Shown piece after piece: positions 26,934-35,679 of a stretch of 57,254 nt of DNA. A model generated the notes under the pieces. That model was not told the origin of the DNA and ran no database searches. It worked only from the letters and a program-made list of their open reading frames with translations. Every line of letters begins with the position of its first letter. Position 1 is the stretch's first letter. The translations under genes were made by a program, and so were the position numbers. The stretch spans positions 1 to 57,254 of the forward strand of contig JAFGYE010000106.1 of assembly GCA_016936255.1 (NCBI GenBank), read 5' to 3'. The DNA is from Marinifilaceae bacterium (GTDB taxonomy: Bacteria; Bacteroidota; Bacteroidia; Bacteroidales; Marinifilaceae).

Positions 26934-28287
26934 AAAATTGCAGGTTCAGATCATTGTGCGGATTATTGGAATTGTTTTTCTTTCATTTCTTTTTGGCTGG
27001 TTGCTTTGGGCAAGTAATTATTTAAATTTATCTATTGTTGTATTTGTTCTTATTTGCTGGCAAGTTGTTAAATTGATCTATTTTTTAAATTCTACGAACC
27101 GCTTGTTAAGTCAGTTTTTTTTATCTGTAAAGAATGAAGATTCTACTCTTAAGATTCCAAAAACATTTGAAGGAAAATCATTTCGGGAACTTCGCGTAAG
27201 TATGCAGAATGTTAATCAAATAATTAAAGATTTACGATTGAAATATCAGCAAAAAGAGATTGTAAGTAATGCAATCATTGAGAATGCAGCTGTTGGAATA
27301 CTTACGCTTACCTCTGCAGAAATGGTTGAATGTATTAATCGAAAAGGACGTGAGTTACTTGGGGTACATCATTTGGTTAATATCAAAGCCCTGTTAAAAT
27401 CAGATGCTAAATTGGTATCTCTTTTTCAACAAATAAAATCGGGGGAGAATCGCATTATTGAAACACAGGTTAACCAAACTAAAATGCATTTGTTGGTTAA
27501 TTGCAGCGCATTGGTATTAGGTAAAGAAAGGTATAAATTACTTTCTTTTACGGATATTAAGAATCAGCTGGATGCAAAAGAATTGGAGTCGTGGCAGAGC
27601 TTGATTAATGTTCTGACTCATGAAATAATGAATTCGGTATCTCCCTTAACCTGCTTGTCGGAAAATCTGGAAAAAAGCTATAAAGAGATGAATTCCGGCA
27701 CATTGATTTCGGAGAAAATGCTGACTAAAACTCAAACAGGGTTGCGGGTAATTAAGGAGCAAGGAGAGGGCTTAATGCATTTTGTTGAAGCGTACCGCGA
27801 ATTGTCCCGAATACCAAAACCACAAATAAAAGAAGTCGCAGTGAATCATTTGTTTGAGCATGTAAAAGAACTCCTTTGTTTGTATGAGGATACTAATATC
27901 AACTATCAGTTTGCGATTTTTGATGAGAATTTATTTATTGATATTGATGAGAAACTGATTGTTCAGGTGATGGTTAACCTGATTAAAAATGCTCAGTTTG
28001 CAATAGATGAGAATGGTGTAATTAAAATTGAAGCCAAAACTAATGAGGAGGGATTTATCCAAATATTAATTACTGATAATGGTTCAGGTATTAAATCTGA
28101 AGACATTCCGAATGTTTTCATTCCATTTTTCACAACAAAGGAGAATGGTTCTGGCATAGGTTTACCAATTGCAAGATCTGTTATGCGTTTGCATGATGGC
28201 AAAATTAGCCTTGAGTCTGTTTACGGCCAAGGCACAAGAGTATTGATTGAATTTCGGAAACCAATTAAGGAAGTAACCAACGGGTAG
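26923..28287 (+). CDS. Sensor histidine kinase, partner of the NtrC-type regulator
   Basis: 454 residues. Two membrane helices lie near 10-29 and 35-54 with only a few residues between them, so there is almost no periplasmic sensor; the signal is probably membrane- or cytoplasm-borne. A PAS-like domain (about 100-215) precedes the H-box LTHEIMNSVSPL (H233). The ATPase lobe has N box NLIKNAQFAI, G1 DNGSGI, F box FIPFFTT and G2 GSGIGLPIA. The 11-base overlap with the regulator means coupled translation. Its signal probably relates to envelope stress or the exported substrate, which is inference from context only. Confidence 0.92.
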   Translation: MIYKKLQVQIIVRIIGIVFLSFLFGWLLWASNYLNLSIVVFVLICWQVVKLIYFLNSTNRLLSQFFLSVKNEDSTLKIPKTFEGKSFRELRVSMQNVNQIIKDLRLKYQQKEIVSNAIIENAAVGILTLTSAEMVECINRKGRELLGVHHLVNIKALLKSDAKLVSLFQQIKSGENRIIETQVNQTKMHLLVNCSALVLGKERYKLLSFTDIKNQLDAKELESWQSLINVLTHEIMNSVSPLTCLSENLEKSYKEMNSGTLISEKMLTKTQTGLRVIKEQGEGLMHFVEAYRELSRIPKPQIKEVAVNHLFEHVKELLCLYEDTNINYQFAIFDENLFIDIDEKLIVQVMVNLIKNAQFAIDENGVIKIEAKTNEEGFIQILITDNGSGIKSEDIPNVFIPFFTTKENGSGIGLPIARSVMRLHDGKISLESVYGQGTRVLIEFRKPIKEVTNG

Positions 28288-28410
28288 ATAATTGTATCCG
28301 GGTTTAGTGTTGGGTTAACTGTCATAAATATCTATTTAAAATAGGTGTAAATTGATAATAAATTGATCTGCTGGGACTGGAGTATGTTAAAATTATGATA
28401 TTTTAGAGGA

Positions 28411-30858
28411 ATGGAAGAACAAAGGGCATTACGGGTTGAAATATTGGAAATGTTGTATAAGGGTGAATCCGAATCAGCAATTCTGAATGAATTGGTGCTT
28501 AGGGCTCAACGAATTGCAGCAGGCTCTATCTGTTCAATATTATGTGTTGATGAGGATGAAAAGTACTTGTTGTTGGGAGCAGCCCCGGATATGCCTGATT
28601 TCTACAATAAAGCAGTTCACGGTATTCCTATCGGATATGGAATAGGATCGTGCGGAACTGCCGCTTTTACTGGCGAAAGAGTTATTGTTGAAGATATTAA
28701 TACACATCCTTATTGGAAAGATGTTAAAGCTCTTGCACAGAAAGCAAATTTGGGATCTTGTTGGTCGGAACCTATTAAAGATGCTTCGGGTAAGATTTTG
28801 GGGACTTTTGCGATTTATCATCGTACGCCAAATTTGCCAAATTCGAAGGATATTGAATTTATTTCAGAACTATCTGGTCTGACTGCAATTGTACTTGATC
28901 GAGGTAAAATTATTAGACAATTGGCAGAGAGCGAAAGTAAATATAAAACTTTAGCGGATGCCAGTAATGAGGCTGTTTTTATTGTTGATGAGGATAAGAT
29001 TGTTGAAATAAATACTCGGGCTGAAATAATGACTGGGTATTCTGAATTGGAATTAACAGGTGTTTCTATTTTTAGTTTTATTGAGAAAGAGCACTGGATC
29101 GTTTCGCTTGATGAAAAATCTAGAAATTTTCGCCATAGAATTCAAGCGATCGGCACTAAAAAAGATGGTTCAAAGATAGATGTGGTTGTTCGAATTATGA
29201 ATTCTATATTTAAAGGCAAGGTTATATGTTTGTTATCCATTCGTGATGTTACCAATTATAAAAATACCAAGACCGAATTACTTAAATTATCGCAATCAGT
29301 TATTCAAAGTCCGGTATCTGTAGTGATTACAAATTACGAAGGGGATATAGAGTATGTAAACCCGAAATTTAATGATCTCACGGGTTATTCTTTGGAAGAG
29401 GTGATAGGAGAGAATCCTAGCATTTTAAGTTCTGGAAAAAACAATAGAGATTTGTATGAGTTAATGTGGAAAACCATTAAGTCGGGTAATGTGTGGAGGG
29501 GAGAATTTCAGAATAAGAAAAAAAGCGGAGAATTGTTTTGGGAATTTGCAACAATATCACCAATAAAGGATGATAAAGGGCAGATTATTAATTTTACTGC
29601 TGTTAAAGAAGATATTACCGAACGGAAGAGACAAGAACAAATTCAGAAGATCATATTGAACATTTCAAACGCTGTTTTTTCTCAAGATACACTGTTTGAA
29701 TTTATTCAGTTTATCAGGTTAGAGTTGTCTTCTATAATTGATACAACAAACTTTTTTGTTGCATTGTATGATGATAAAACTGAAATGTTTAGTTTGCCTT
29801 TTCATGATGATCAATATGATTCGTTCGAGAAATTCCCTAAAGGCAAGACTATTTCTGGTTGGGTTGTGGATCATGAAGCAGCACTTTTGGCAACAGCTGA
29901 AGAATTGGAAGAGTTGGAGGCAAAAGGAGAAGTCAAGCTTAAGGGTGAACCTTCCAAAATTTGGCTTGGAATGCCTCTAAAGGGAAAAGAAAAGGTGATT
30001 GGTGTTCTGGTTATTCAAAGTTACGAAGACGAGAATGTTGTTACCGAGGAAGATAAGAGAATGCTTGAATTAATTTCGCATCAAATTAGTATTTCTATTG
30101 AGCAAAAACGAACCGAACAGGAATTGCATAAAGCTTTACGAGATGCAACTGAAGCGGATCGTTTAAAGTCTGTTTTTTTAGCCACCATGTCGCACGAATT
30201 ACGCACCCCTTTAAATGCCGTAATTGGCTTTTCGGAATTAGTCGATAATGACACAGATATTGATACCGCAGTTGAATTTTGCAAAATGATTCATCAGAGC
30301 GGTCACAATTTGTTAAACATTGTTGAAGATCTGTTTGATATTAGTCTAATACAATCGGGTGCTATTAAAATTAAGCAGGAAGATTACGGGCTCTTAAATT
30401 TGTTTTATGAAATTGATGCTGTCATTAAGGTTGAGAGGAATGTGCTTGGAAAGGAACATATTGAATTGATATTAAACATTCCGCCTAAATTTTCAGATTT
30501 TTTTATTAAGACAGATCCGCATCGGTTCAAACAGGTATTATTGAATTTATTAAAAAATGCTTTAAAGTTTACTGAAAAAGGAAGTATCGAATATGGCGTT
30601 ATAGATCGTGATATGAATCCAGGAGCATTTCTTCAATTTTTTGTGAAGGATACAGGAATTGGAATTCCGGATGAAGTACAGGAAAGTATTTTTGGTCTGT
30701 TTAGGCAGGCTAATGAAAAGCTTTCGAGGAAGTATAATGGCGTTGGAATCGGATTATCTATTTCAAAGAGTTTAACTGAATTATTGGGAGGTAAAATTTG
30801 GTTTGATTCAACACTTGGAGAAGGGGCTACTTTTTATTTTACACATCCCATCAAATAA
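28411..30858 (+). CDS. Soluble GAF-PAS-PAS-GAF histidine kinase
   Basis: 815 residues with no membrane segment. Order: GAF 1 (about 20-165, with SCGTAAFTGERVIVEDI), PAS 1 (about 175-290), PAS 2 (about 295-405, with YVNPKFNDLTGYS and GEFQNKKKSGELFWE), GAF 2 (about 415-570) and a short coiled coil. Then comes the HisKA/HATPase core with MSHELRTPLNAVIGF (H595), NLLKNALKFT, DTGIGIP and GVGIGLSIS. No receiver domain is fused, so the partner is elsewhere. It starts 123 bases after the previous kinase and may be cotranscribed with it. Ligands of the GAF domains cannot be inferred. Confidence 0.9.
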   Translation: MEEQRALRVEILEMLYKGESESAILNELVLRAQRIAAGSICSILCVDEDEKYLLLGAAPDMPDFYNKAVHGIPIGYGIGSCGTAAFTGERVIVEDINTHPYWKDVKALAQKANLGSCWSEPIKDASGKILGTFAIYHRTPNLPNSKDIEFISELSGLTAIVLDRGKIIRQLAESESKYKTLADASNEAVFIVDEDKIVEINTRAEIMTGYSELELTGVSIFSFIEKEHWIVSLDEKSRNFRHRIQAIGTKKDGSKIDVVVRIMNSIFKGKVICLLSIRDVTNYKNTKTELLKLSQSVIQSPVSVVITNYEGDIEYVNPKFNDLTGYSLEEVIGENPSILSSGKNNRDLYELMWKTIKSGNVWRGEFQNKKKSGELFWEFATISPIKDDKGQIINFTAVKEDITERKRQEQIQKIILNISNAVFSQDTLFEFIQFIRLELSSIIDTTNFFVALYDDKTEMFSLPFHDDQYDSFEKFPKGKTISGWVVDHEAALLATAEELEELEAKGEVKLKGEPSKIWLGMPLKGKEKVIGVLVIQSYEDENVVTEEDKRMLELISHQISISIEQKRTEQELHKALRDATEADRLKSVFLATMSHELRTPLNAVIGFSELVDNDTDIDTAVEFCKMIHQSGHNLLNIVEDLFDISLIQSGAIKIKQEDYGLLNLFYEIDAVIKVERNVLGKEHIELILNIPPKFSDFFIKTDPHRFKQVLLNLLKNALKFTEKGSIEYGVIDRDMNPGAFLQFFVKDTGIGIPDEVQESIFGLFRQANEKLSRKYNGVGIGLSISKSLTELLGGKIWFDSTLGEGATFYFTHPIK

Positions 30859-31045
30859 GCTAAAACCATTTAACAACAGGATTAAAATTCTTTAGTTCTT
30901 TCATTGGTTATTTTCCATTAAGCTTTTTTAACCAATTTTAGCATGCAGTTCGTCAAACTATCAGCCTGATAATAAAACAAATGCTCCTCAAAAATCGTAA
31001 TTTAGATGGTAGGGTATTATTTTATTTAGCTTTAAACTTATAGCC

Positions 31046-32449
31046 ATGACATTGCATAAATACATCCGCACAATCGGTAGGTGTTTGTTGTCGCTTGCCT
31101 TCATTTGTTTTAGTGTTTTACCAGTTAAAAGTCAGAAACAATTGCCTGATAAAAATGGAGAGTTGATTTTGATTGATTCATTGGAAATTACTCAGGCAAC
31201 CCAAGAAAATCAGATACCAATTGGTTTATTCGCATATAATAAATGGGTTGATCTGAATGAAAACGGGCTTGTTGAAAGTAATGAGTTTTTTGGGTTAGGG
31301 AAGGTGTTATTTTCGAAAGGTGAAGCCATTAGTGTCTCTTTAAATGATCAAGATCTGAGCGAAGGTTCAAACCTGAAACTTAGAATTTGGGATACCAGTG
31401 GTAATTTGATTCGTACAATTAAAAAAACTTACACTTCAACTTCCTTATTTACTTATTCTGGTTTCGATTCATTTTTGCCCGTTGGGAATTATATTTTTAC
31501 CATTAATCCGGAGGAAACGGGAACGACCTACCAAATTCGTTTTTCTTTAAAAGAGCCAAATGGAAATACTTACGCCCAAATTCGCAAAAAACTACTTCCT
31601 GAAAACCTGCATATTTTTAGGATGTGGATAGATGAGGATGGAGATATGAAATTGGATAGCTCAGAAGTGTTTGCATTGAATCAGAAAGAATACTTTTTAG
31701 GCGATGTAAATTTTGAGTTGGGTTTAAATCTTTCTTCAAGTACCAGGCAAGTTGTTTATCAGGTTTGGGATGCTCAGCATCAGTTGCTCAGCATGAATAT
31801 TTCTAAATTGGACAGCTTGCAGCATTATACAATGAATGAGGATACTCTTCGTAAGGGAAACGATTTTTTAAAGGTCTTTCATGTTGCTCCGGCAGGTGAT
31901 TATTTAATAACAGCTTCGGTTGCAGGAGAGAAGGTGAAACAATATCAGATTCCGATTCAGATAATAGATACAACTAAGATTGCTGATTCAGAACCAACAG
32001 TAGAGGTCGAACAACTTACAAAAGAAGATACCGTATCTTCAGTACCGAAAATAAAAATGGGAACCTCTGAGAATGTGGATAATTTAGCCCCTGAATTCAA
32101 AAAAGGGCAGGAGGGATTTTTTCTGTTTACAGGATTTATTGATTTGAATGAGAACAATGTTCAGGATAGAGAAGAGTTTATGGGAGCTGATCAGGATTAT
32201 TATTATTCTGAATCGGAAAATGTATTTGTCCAATTCCATTTGAGACAATTTTTTAATACGACATTAAAATTACAATTGTTAGATGGTGAGAAGCAGTTGG
32301 TAAAAGAACAAATCGGCAAATACAGTGATTCTCCATTCGTATTTAAAGTTTCAATGCCCGATGATCCATTGATTCCAGGAGATTATCAATTACTGATGAT
32401 TCCCGTTGGTTCGGAAATAAAATATCAATTGGAACTGACAATTAAATAG
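31046..32449 (+). CDS. Secreted three-repeat protein with EF-hand-like loops
   Basis: 467 residues with a signal peptide (about 1-30, ending VKSQ). Three repeats of a beta-rich domain each begin with an aromatic strand, a 12-residue acidic loop and a Glu/Phe strand. The loops are 69-80 (DLNENGLVESNE), 196-207 (DEDGDMKLDSSE) and 366-377 (DLNENNVQDREE). All have the EF-hand pattern with acidic or Asn ligands at 1, 3 and 5 and Glu at 12; the first also has Gly at 6. A Thr/Glu/Val-rich linker (about 308-350) precedes repeat 3. I do not recognise a named family. It lacks a lipobox and a T9SS sorting domain, so it is periplasmic or released. It converges on the T9SS amylase across a shared terminator. 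Confidence 0.8.
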   Translation: MTLHKYIRTIGRCLLSLAFICFSVLPVKSQKQLPDKNGELILIDSLEITQATQENQIPIGLFAYNKWVDLNENGLVESNEFFGLGKVLFSKGEAISVSLNDQDLSEGSNLKLRIWDTSGNLIRTIKKTYTSTSLFTYSGFDSFLPVGNYIFTINPEETGTTYQIRFSLKEPNGNTYAQIRKKLLPENLHIFRMWIDEDGDMKLDSSEVFALNQKEYFLGDVNFELGLNLSSSTRQVVYQVWDAQHQLLSMNISKLDSLQHYTMNEDTLRKGNDFLKVFHVAPAGDYLITASVAGEKVKQYQIPIQIIDTTKIADSEPTVEVEQLTKEDTVSSVPKIKMGTSENVDNLAPEFKKGQEGFFLFTGFIDLNENNVQDREEFMGADQDYYYSESENVFVQFHLRQFFNTTLKLQLLDGEKQLVKEQIGKYSDSPFVFKVSMPDDPLIPGDYQLLMIPVGSEIKYQLELTIK

Positions 32450-32450
32450 T

Positions 32451-32486
32451 CAAAAATCCCGCTTTTGGAGTTCCAAAAGCGGGATT
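32451..32486. terminator. Strong terminator between convergent genes
   Basis: A perfect 15-bp stem, aatcccgcttttgga (32455-32469) and tccaaaagcgggatt (32472-32486), with a 2-base loop. The T-run lies on the minus side, so it mainly ends the amylase transcript, but the stem could act in both directions. Confidence 0.85.
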
Positions 32487-32520
32487 CTATCAAATCTATA
32501 AACTATTGAAAAAAAGCTGT

Positions 32521-35500
32521 TTATTGCTTTGTTATTTTTTTGCTCAGCTTCGATCCGTCTTCCATTTCAAATACTAAAATGTAAGTTCCTTTAGTAAGAT
32601 TATTCAAGTTTAAATCTGCCGATTCATTTGGCATATTTAGAGCTAGAATTGCTTTCCCTGATAAATCAAAAAGCTGTAATCTATTTACTTGTTTTAGATT
32701 TTCAAGATGAAGAATATCACGAACCGGATTTGGATACAGGCGTAATTCTTTGTTTAAAATATCATTAATCCCGGTTGAGTAGGTGATTTCTTCACTGTAT
32801 GAACTGTAAACGATATTGCCTTGAAGTAATTCGCCTGTTTGTGCAACCGGTGTTACCGAAAAGCGAATAAAATTTCCCCGGTCGGCTCTAACAAGTGTGT
32901 AGCTTAGAGTATTGGCTCCGCTAATAAGCGTTTCATTCGTTCCATTCGGATCTTCACCTCTGTACCATTTGTAAATTGAACTACCTTCCGGATCATTATT
33001 AATATCAGTATAAGTATAATTTGCCGTTAGGGTTTCATCCTCTCGGAAAGTCCCGCTAATACTTGTGTTTGAAGCAATAGGTGCAGATTTCACATCAGGA
33101 ACCGAAAGTTGTTTGGTTGTGTAAATATGATATTCTCCGGCTTCAAGATCAATAAATGCATTAACATTATTCACAGTAATTGCTTGCCCGCTAAAATAAT
33201 CATACCATGTACCGGTTTTACTGAAATTAGGATCAATACTTCTTAGCTTAAGGTCGAAATTTCCAATTACCCTAACATCCATATCAGAATGATTGATTTC
33301 AATCCGTTTTAAAACCGTATTTGTATTGAGTGTGAAATCCTCAGATTCAAAAGCAATTTCTTCTTTTTTCAGTTTAATAAGAGCAGAGAATACTTCGTAC
33401 AGTCTTTTTCTATTCGGATCATCCTGATATTCCCAGTGAATTGGTTTTTTGCCAACCCGACCATTTTCATCAATCGAGACATCGTAACCCAATTCTTCAA
33501 ATTGCCACATCATTTTGGGACCCGGCACGGTAAAGAAAAAAGTAGATGCAGCTTCAACTCTCGATAGGGCGGTATTTAGGTTTGTTACATTATAATCACC
33601 TAGAGCAGCTCCATAGGTAAGATTACGATACATCATGCGCTCTTCGTCATGACTTTCCATATAATTCACCAATTTTGGGCCGGTCCATTGCCTCTCTTTC
33701 CATGAATACCAATTGAAATCAGAAGAATATCCCATGGAAGCTTCGCTGTATTCATGATTGGCATTTCCCCAAAGCATGATTCCATGAGCTGCCAGTTCTT
33801 TTTCTTCCGCATTATCGGATAAATGTTCGAAAATCACCACGGCGTTCGATTTAACGTTCCAAATTGCGGTCGACATCCTTTTTAGTATTTCAATACGCTC
33901 AGGATCGTACTGTCCTCCCCAAGGATCGGTTGTGTTGCTGTGTAGTGTGTTTGAAAATCCTTTGGTAAAATCGAAACGAAATCCATCAATGTGATATTCA
34001 TTCATCCAATAGGTATTAATCCGATCCACTAACTTTTGTGTCGCCGTACTTGTGTGATTAATATCGTATCCCCATTGTGCTTCTGTATTTTCGAAATTGC
34101 TGGTGACATTGTACCATGGATTATCTGTAGTTGGTTTTGAACCATCAAAGTACATGCGTAAAAATGGAGATTGTCCGTAAGTATGATTCAATACCATATC
34201 CATATAAACAGCTATTCCTCTGTTGTGACATTCATCTACAAATGCTTTGTAGTCATCTTTTGTTCCATAGGCTTTATCCGGAGCAAAATAAAAGGAAGGA
34301 TTGTATCCCCAGGAATCATTTCCTTCGAATTCGTTAAATGGCATCAATTCAATTGCATTAACGCCAAGTCTTTCCAAATAATCTAATGTGTCTTTAACTG
34401 TTTTAATATCACCAGTGGCAGTAAAATCACGAATGTGTAATTCGTAAACTACTAAGTCTTCTTTTAAAGGCGGAGTAAATTGTGCATCGGACCATGTATA
34501 AGTGGTTTGTGCTGTTTGGAAGACACTGGCAATTTCGCTTGTTTTATCAGTAGGATAGGGAATCAAATTTGGATAGGTTGTACTCGAAATGTATTTATCA
34601 TTCCAAGGATCAAGTACTTTATCGGCATAAGGATCTGCAATTTTGATAGTCCCGTCGATAACATACTGGAAAATATATTCTTTTCCTGCAGTTAAATTGT
34701 CGAGAGTAATCCAAAAATAGTCTCCGTCTTTTTTCATTTGATAGTTGTTGTCAAACTTCCAATTATTGAAATCACCTATAATAAAAACATATTCTTTATT
34801 CGGTGCGTAAAGTGATAAACTTACGGTTGTATTGTCAATGTAATTGATTCCATCTTTAAGACCAACAGGCTTTGTTGCTGTTGGTGTATCCTCTTTTAGA
34901 ACGATATTTACTGTATCTCTTGCTTCCTCACCGCTTGCAGTTGCAACAGCAATTAATTGGTGATTGCCTGTGGCATTTGGAGTATAGGAATAATTCAATT
35001 GGGTTGACGAGGTGGAAGTCATGCTTACGCCATCGATTAGCAACTCTAAATTATCACTAGCTTCAGAATTTGCCGTAATCAATACTGATTCATTTTTTCC
35101 AAAAATGGCATTGTCAACTGGTTTTGCGAATTCAACATTGAGTCCACCTTCGCTTAAGTCAACAAATATGTCTGTTCCTCCGTCTCCTTTTCCTTCTTTC
35201 GAATTGTCAGAACTCCTAAAAACGAAAGCCATTTTTAATATTTTTTCACCACTTGTTACGCCGTAATATTCGCGAATGTCAGGTGTAATACTTAATTGCC
35301 ACTTGTTATTGCCAAGTGATGTTAGTTTGTATTTTTCGCTGTTGTCTCCCCAGGTTGGGGCATATTTCCAATCACTGGTAGAAGTGCTTTGGTCAGTAAT
35401 TACACCTGTATGAGCATATACATCGCCGGTGTAATCCAGTAATCCTGCTGTACCCAATGAGGCATCAAAGGTTATGCTTACAGATTTATCTTCGGTAGGA

Positions 35501-35589
35501 AAGCTTGGATCTGAAATAATTATCTGTCCAATACCGATTGAAGGGATTAGCAGAAGAAAAGAAAGGAGATATGTGTATAGTTTCTTCAT
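32521..35589 (-). CDS. T9SS-exported GH13 alpha-amylase-family enzyme
   Basis: 1022 residues. Signal peptide 1-21; an N-terminal beta domain (about 22-150); an Ig-like domain (about 155-235); a CBM48-like domain (about 255-340, FIIGDFNNW). The GH13 barrel follows, with nucleophile D540 (GFRFDFTKG), acid/base E588 (IFEHLSD) and D648 (ESHDEER). After a C-terminal beta domain and an Ig-like module, residues 945-1022 form a type A T9SS sorting domain (LRLYPNPVRDILHL and GTYILVFEMEDG). It should act outside the cell as the SusG counterpart, cutting starch before SusCD uptake. It is last in the minus arm, 90 bases after the SusF-like gene and behind a hairpin, so its expression may depend on readthrough. 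Confidence 0.93.
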   Translation of the reverse strand: MKKLYTYLLSFLLLIPSIGIGQIIISDPSFPTEDKSVSITFDASLGTAGLLDYTGDVYAHTGVITDQSTSTSDWKYAPTWGDNSEKYKLTSLGNNKWQLSITPDIREYYGVTSGEKILKMAFVFRSSDNSKEGKGDGGTDIFVDLSEGGLNVEFAKPVDNAIFGKNESVLITANSEASDNLELLIDGVSMTSTSSTQLNYSYTPNATGNHQLIAVATASGEEARDTVNIVLKEDTPTATKPVGLKDGINYIDNTTVSLSLYAPNKEYVFIIGDFNNWKFDNNYQMKKDGDYFWITLDNLTAGKEYIFQYVIDGTIKIADPYADKVLDPWNDKYISSTTYPNLIPYPTDKTSEIASVFQTAQTTYTWSDAQFTPPLKEDLVVYELHIRDFTATGDIKTVKDTLDYLERLGVNAIELMPFNEFEGNDSWGYNPSFYFAPDKAYGTKDDYKAFVDECHNRGIAVYMDMVLNHTYGQSPFLRMYFDGSKPTTDNPWYNVTSNFENTEAQWGYDINHTSTATQKLVDRINTYWMNEYHIDGFRFDFTKGFSNTLHSNTTDPWGGQYDPERIEILKRMSTAIWNVKSNAVVIFEHLSDNAEEKELAAHGIMLWGNANHEYSEASMGYSSDFNWYSWKERQWTGPKLVNYMESHDEERMMYRNLTYGAALGDYNVTNLNTALSRVEAASTFFFTVPGPKMMWQFEELGYDVSIDENGRVGKKPIHWEYQDDPNRKRLYEVFSALIKLKKEEIAFESEDFTLNTNTVLKRIEINHSDMDVRVIGNFDLKLRSIDPNFSKTGTWYDYFSGQAITVNNVNAFIDLEAGEYHIYTTKQLSVPDVKSAPIASNTSISGTFREDETLTANYTYTDINNDPEGSSIYKWYRGEDPNGTNETLISGANTLSYTLVRADRGNFIRFSVTPVAQTGELLQGNIVYSSYSEEITYSTGINDILNKELRLYPNPVRDILHLENLKQVNRLQLFDLSGKAILALNMPNESADLNLNNLTKGTYILVFEMEDGSKLSKKITKQ

Positions 35590-35639
35590 AGTAATTTTGT
35601 TTCTAGATCAAACCTTAAAAAAATGATAGTGTAATTTGT

Positions 35640-35669
35640 AAAAAGAGCATACCGAAGTATGCTCTTTTT
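35640..35669 (-). terminator. Hairpin between the SusF-like and amylase genes
   Basis: aaaaagagcatac (35640-35652), cgaa loop, gtatgctcttttt (35657-35669). On the minus strand the stem is followed by T-rich sequence. It lies inside the gene order of the arm, so it may act as an attenuator. Confidence 0.75.
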
Positions 35670-35679
35670 TTAAGAAATA

